Assembly (NCBI RefSeq): GCF_005222695.1
Contig: NZ_STGG01000018.1
Span: forward strand, 1-37,066
DNA: 37,066 nt
Source: Massilia sp. HP4
GTDB lineage: Bacteria > Pseudomonadota > Gammaproteobacteria > Burkholderiales > Burkholderiaceae_D
Reading direction: 5' to 3'
Numbering within the stretch: position 1 is the stretch's first letter; the number at the start of each line of letters is the position of its first letter. Shown piece after piece: positions 34,011 to 37,066 of this stretch. The position numbers and the translations under genes are program-made. A model generated the notes under the pieces. The model saw nothing but the letters and a program-made list of their open reading frames with translations. It had not been told where the DNA came from and did no database searches.

Positions 34011-34074
34011 GTCTCTTTCAGGACATCCCTAGTTTTGGACTTCACCCGCACCGGCAACGGCGCGGGTTTTTTTT
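34011..34074 (+). ncRNA. small RNA of a three-copy family, copy B
   Basis: The core at 34011-34042 is identical to copies A and C. The terminator is ACCCGCACC (34044-34052), loop GGCAAC, GGCGCGGGT (34059-34067), with one A-C mismatch, then eight Ts ending at 34074. Only 8 bases separate its end from the stop of the minus-strand GH15 gene, so the GH15 transcript, unless it ends early, runs antisense through this RNA. The predicted length is 64 nt. Confidence 0.78.
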
Positions 34075-34082
34075 GCCTTTAT

Positions 34083-35903
34083 CTATAGCTGCCAGGGATG
34101 CTCGATCTTGCCGTCGAGCGCAGCATCGAGATAGGTCGCGGCGCTGATCAGGGCCAGGTGGGTGAAGGCCTGCGGGAAGTTACCGAGCAGCTCGGCCTTG
34201 TTGGTGAACTCCTCCGCATACAAATGCACGTGGTTGCCGTAGGCGAGCAGTTTCTCCATATTATTGCGCGCCTGGTCGATGCGGCCGGCGCGCGCCAGGC
34301 ATTCCACATACCAGAAGGAACAGGCCGCGAACGCGCCTTCTTCGCCCTCGAGCCCATCGTCGCGGTCGTAGCGCAGCACCAGCGCATCGTCGCCCAACTG
34401 CTCGCCGATAGCGTCCAGCGTGGCCAGCCACTGGGGATCGGTCGAGCCGACGAAACGCACCAGCGGCATCATCAGCAGCGCGCCATCGAGGTCGCGCGAG
34501 CCCTTGCTGCGTACGAAGTGTCCCAGCTCCTCGTTCCAGAACGCGTCCCAGATGTATTTGGAAATCTCGTTGCGGGTCGCGATCCAGCGCTCGAACGGCG
34601 CCCTGAGCGAGCGCTTGCTGGCCAGGCGCACCGCGCGGTCGACCGCCACCCAGCACATGAGCTGGGAATGCAGGTGTTCGCGCGGCTCCTCGCGGCCTTC
34701 CCAGATGCCGATGTCCGGGCGCTGCCAGTTGTCGCAGACATAGTTGACCACCTCGCACACGCCCACCCAGTCCGCATGCGAGATCGCCTCGCCATACTTG
34801 TTGCTCAGGTAGATCGCGTCGAGCAGGGCGCCAAATATATCGAGCTGCAACTGGGTCGCGGCGGCATTCCCGATGCGTACCGGCCTGGAGTCGGCATAGC
34901 CGGCCAGGTGGTCGAGTTCGATCTCTTCGCCGATCTGGCTGCCGTCCAGCGCATACATGATGCGCAGGTGGCTTTCGGTCTTGTCGTGTTTCGGCCGTTC
35001 TCCGGCCCAGCGGGTGAACGCCTTCGCCTCGTCGATGTAGCCCAGCCGCATCAGCGCATACACGGTGAACGAGGCGTCGCGGATCCAGGTCGCGCGGTAG
35101 TCCCAGTTGCGCGAACCGCCCAGTACCTCGGGCAGGCCGAAGGTCGCGGCCGCGACCATCGAGCCGTGGCGGCACGAGGTCATCAGCTTGAGCACCAGCG
35201 CCGAGCGGTTGACCGCCTCGCGCCAGCGGCCCTTGTAGGTCGAGCGCCGGGTCCAGTCCTGCCAGCGCTGGACGACTTCGGCCAGCAGGGTATCGCGCGC
35301 ATCGGCGTCGAGGGCCGAGTCGCCATCCTGGTCGAGCACGAAGTCCATCACGTCGCCGTCCTTGAGCACGATGGAAGCGCTGGCGCCGCCGTCGGTCGCC
35401 GTGAACGTCACCGGCGCCGACAGGCGCAGGCGCGGGGCGCCGGGGGCCGCGAACACCACCTGGTCTGGCCCGACCTCGACCGCGGGCCGCTGGCGCGCGT
35501 AGTCGAAGCGCGGCTGGCAATCGACCCTGATCCGGGCCGTGCCGCTGCTGACGCGCACCCGGCGCAACAGGCGCACCGGGCCATGGCCGAGCTCTTCGGG
35601 GCCGACCATGAAATCGGTGAGCTCGACATTGCAGTCTTCACCGAGCCACTGGGTCAGCAGCACATTGGTGTCGGGTACATAGGTCTGCACGACGCGCATG
35701 TCCTCGTTCTCGGGCGCGACGCTGAAGTGGCCGCCTTTCCCGGGGTCGAGCAGGGCAGCGAACACGCTGGGGCTGTCGAAGTCGGGCCAGCACAGGAAGT
35801 CGACCGTACCATCCGTCGCGACCAACGCCATCGTCGCCATATTGCCGATCGCGCCATGGTCGGCGATCGGGCGCGGCGGGCGGCTTGCGTTGGGTTCAGC
35901 CAT
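34083..35903 (-). CDS. glycoside hydrolase family 15 protein (glucoamylase/trehalase-like)
   Basis: This 606-residue protein is the usual length for bacterial GH15 proteins of the 'IADHGAIGNMATMALVATDGTVDFLCWPDFDSPSVFA' type (split as IADHGAIGNMATMALV and ATDGTVDFLCWPDFDSPSVF). An N-terminal beta-sandwich (~1-220) is followed by an (alpha/alpha)6 barrel with 'GGSRNWDYRATWIRDASFTV', 'YALDGSQIGEEIELDHLAGY' and 'EGAFAACSFWYVECLARAGR', which contains the acidic residues used in catalysis. It probably releases glucose from trehalose or alpha-glucans. There is no signal peptide, so it is cytoplasmic. The start at 35903 overlaps the end of the SDR gene by eight bases; the upstream in-frame start at 35945 would lie deep in that gene and is rejected. 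Confidence 0.9.
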   Translation of the reverse strand: MAEPNASRPPRPIADHGAIGNMATMALVATDGTVDFLCWPDFDSPSVFAALLDPGKGGHFSVAPENEDMRVVQTYVPDTNVLLTQWLGEDCNVELTDFMVGPEELGHGPVRLLRRVRVSSGTARIRVDCQPRFDYARQRPAVEVGPDQVVFAAPGAPRLRLSAPVTFTATDGGASASIVLKDGDVMDFVLDQDGDSALDADARDTLLAEVVQRWQDWTRRSTYKGRWREAVNRSALVLKLMTSCRHGSMVAAATFGLPEVLGGSRNWDYRATWIRDASFTVYALMRLGYIDEAKAFTRWAGERPKHDKTESHLRIMYALDGSQIGEEIELDHLAGYADSRPVRIGNAAATQLQLDIFGALLDAIYLSNKYGEAISHADWVGVCEVVNYVCDNWQRPDIGIWEGREEPREHLHSQLMCWVAVDRAVRLASKRSLRAPFERWIATRNEISKYIWDAFWNEELGHFVRSKGSRDLDGALLMMPLVRFVGSTDPQWLATLDAIGEQLGDDALVLRYDRDDGLEGEEGAFAACSFWYVECLARAGRIDQARNNMEKLLAYGNHVHLYAEEFTNKAELLGNFPQAFTHLALISAATYLDAALDGKIEHPWQL

Positions 35904-36693
35904 TGTCTTCGAATCCTGGGTAGAGGGACATGCCGCCGTCGACATACACCGTGGTGCCGGTCATGTAGTCGGCCAGGTCGGAGGCCATGAACAGCGCCAG
36001 GCTGGCCACGTCGTCGACCGCGCCGATGCGACCGTAGGGAATCAGCTCGAGCAGCTTCTTGCCGGCCTCGCCCTCGGTGGCGTCCTCGTTGATCGGGGTG
36101 CGGATGGCGCCGGGCGCGATGCCGTTGACGCGGATGCGTTCCTTCGCCACTTCTTGTGCCAGCGAACGCATGAACATGCCCATCCCGCCTTTCGAGGCGG
36201 CATAGTTGACGTGGCCGGCCCAGGGAATGGTTTCGTGGACCGAGCTCATGCACAGGATGACGCCGTTGGCGCGCATGCGGCCGCGGTTGCCTTGCTGGCG
36301 GAAGCGCCGCACCGCCGCGCGGGCGCACAGGAACTGGCCGGTCAGGTTCACGTCGAGTACGGCTTTCCAGTCGTCCAGCGACATGTCGGCGAACGGGGCA
36401 TCTTTCTGGATGCCCGAGTTGGCGACCAGGATGTCGAGGCCGCCGAAGGCCTTGTCGGTCTCGTCGAACAGGCGAGCGACGTCGTCCTCGCTGGAGACGT
36501 CGCACTGGACCGCGAGCGCCTGGCCGCCGGCCTTCTCGATGTGGCGCACGACCTCGTCGGCCTTGTCCTGGCTGCTGTTGTAGTTGACCACCACTTTGGC
36601 GCCGGCGGCGGCGAAGGCGATGCTGATGGCGCGACCGATGCCGGAGTCGCCGCCGGTCACCAGCACGACCTGGTCGTTCAGTTTGATGTGCAT
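35896..36693 (-). CDS. short-chain dehydrogenase, glucose 1-dehydrogenase-like
   Basis: This 265-residue classical SDR has the cofactor motif 'TGGDSGIGRAI' (~13-23), 'NSG' (~92), and the catalytic triad Ser151, Tyr164 and Lys168 in 'MSSVHETIPWAGHVNYAASK'. That stretch, 'APGAIRTPIN' and the C-terminal 'YPGFEDNG' strongly recall Bacillus glucose 1-dehydrogenase. Oxidation of glucose to gluconolactone is thus a fair inference, which fits the overlapping GH15 gene. The start at 36693 is chosen for GGAGG seven bases upstream and for the family N-terminus; the frame is open to 36732. A possible -35 TTGACA lies upstream on the minus strand, without a good -10. Confidence 0.88.
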   Translation of the reverse strand: MHIKLNDQVVLVTGGDSGIGRAISIAFAAAGAKVVVNYNSSQDKADEVVRHIEKAGGQALAVQCDVSSEDDVARLFDETDKAFGGLDILVANSGIQKDAPFADMSLDDWKAVLDVNLTGQFLCARAAVRRFRQQGNRGRMRANGVILCMSSVHETIPWAGHVNYAASKGGMGMFMRSLAQEVAKERIRVNGIAPGAIRTPINEDATEGEAGKKLLELIPYGRIGAVDDVASLALFMASDLADYMTGTTVYVDGGMSLYPGFEDNG

Positions 36694-36842
36694 GGGATGT
36701 CCTCCAGAGCGTAAAAGCGCCGGTGCGCGCACGCTGCTGTCGCGCTCCTGGCTGGGACGACCTTAGCAGAAAGCGCAGATGGGAAATGCACGGCTGGGCT
36801 GGCGATGTCAAAGCAGGACCGGTTGAAACGAATTGGCTGGCA

Positions 36843-36886
36843 GTGTGCGTGAACGTACGGAGTGCGCCATGCCGCGCACTTAAGAT
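36843..36886 (+). promoter_or_regulatory. promoter/upstream element of small RNA copy C
   Basis: The -10 TAAGAT lies at 36881-36886, with CGGAGT in the -35 place. GTGTG (36843-36847) and CGTAC (36854-36858) occupy the same register as in copies A and B. The second half-site is weaker here. Confidence 0.62.
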
Positions 36887-36892
36887 GGAACT

Positions 36893-36955
36893 GTCTCTTT
36901 CAGGACATCCCTAGTTTTGGACTTGGCCCGCTCCTCACCGAGCGGGCGTTTTTTT
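36893..36955 (+). ncRNA. small RNA of a three-copy family, copy C
   Basis: The core at 36893-36924 is identical to copies A and B. The terminator is GCCCGCTC (36926-36933), loop CTCACC, GAGCGGGC (36940-36947), followed by G and seven Ts. Against copy A the stem has changed A-T to G-C at the base and T-A to C-G near the loop, so pairing is kept by double changes. It lies upstream of the SDR gene and divergent from it. The predicted length is 63 nt. Confidence 0.78.
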
Positions 36956-37039
36956 GGGCGCTGTTCGCGTTAGTTATGCGAACCTTTCCCATGTGCGCCG
37001 GTCTCAGCCACTGTCGAGTTAACTCATCAGGTGGCAATG

Positions 37040-37066
37040 ATGCAAGGCTTGGTTTTCGAAGAAGTG
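37040..37066 (+). CDS. possible start of a gene running off the window
   Basis: ATG at 37040 (or 37037) follows AGGTGG at a normal SD distance, and the frame stays open to the window end (MQGLVFEEV). Nine codons are too few to identify a product. The 80 bases before it show nothing else recognisable. Confidence 0.3.

Noticed and set aside
30971..36955. The three sRNA repeats read as a CRISPR array or insertion-sequence ends
   Set aside because: They are kilobases apart in direct orientation with unrelated genes between, without spacers, terminal inverted repeats or a transposase. Each has promoter and terminator signals.

Overview
The window is a piece of chromosome from a GC-rich betaproteobacterium. 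The family is most probably Oxalobacteraceae (Massilia/Telluria-like, order Burkholderiales). This rests on the 5S sequence, on the queA-tgt-yajC-secD-secF block, on tandem fadD genes and on the general protein flavour. It is inference from recognition, since no database search was possible. Gene density is high and nothing looks like a prophage, integron, transposase or CRISPR array.

Layout. 1-430: the 3' end of a 23S rRNA gene, a spacer carrying a REP-like hairpin, 5S rRNA and a strong terminator. 540-9224: accessory and housekeeping genes. These are a degenerate periplasmic aspartic-protease-like protein, a DHA2 drug exporter, a PagL-like outer-membrane protein, a SUFU-domain protein, an M20 amidohydrolase, a molybdopterin oxidoreductase and an overlapping zinc-peptidase lipoprotein. 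9398-13346: two tandem long-chain acyl-CoA synthetases facing an acyl-CoA thioesterase. 13409-15283: an Atm1-type ABC exporter whose last codons lie in a pair of inverted REP-like hairpins. 15333-19099, minus strand: a Glu/Asp-type symporter, a periplasmic amidohydrolase/dipeptidase and a periplasmic asparaginase, which look like an amino-acid scavenging cluster behind a near-consensus promoter. 19375-22596: pyrC, a DUF3025 gene, a Gfo/Idh/MocA oxidoreductase and a VOC protein. 22604-25074, minus strand: recG with a small coupled Cys-rich gene. 25180-30828: queA, tgt, yajC, secD and secF. 31060-36693, minus strand: a GST with a three-domain flavo-iron-sulfur oxidoreductase, and a glucose-dehydrogenase-like SDR overlapping a GH15 glycosidase.

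The most interesting signal is in the last 6 kb. Three copies of a ~63-nt small RNA gene lie at about 30971-31034, 34011-34074 and 36893-36955, all on the plus strand and all in gaps around minus-strand genes. Each has an identical 32-nt core, its own intrinsic terminator and the same promoter architecture: -10 element, no TTGACA, and a GTGTG-N6-CRCAC-like dyad in gapless register. The terminator stems differ between copies but keep pairing, which supports a real RNA. The second repeat family (REP-like, three units at 185-224 and 15245-15316) also shows compensatory stem changes.

Most enzymes here are ordinary family members. Points that deviate are the loss of both catalytic Asp residues in the retropepsin-like protein, the lack of an acidic residue after the His-x-Ser of the PagL-like protein, and an inverted repeat that buries the SD and TTG start of the exporter gene.
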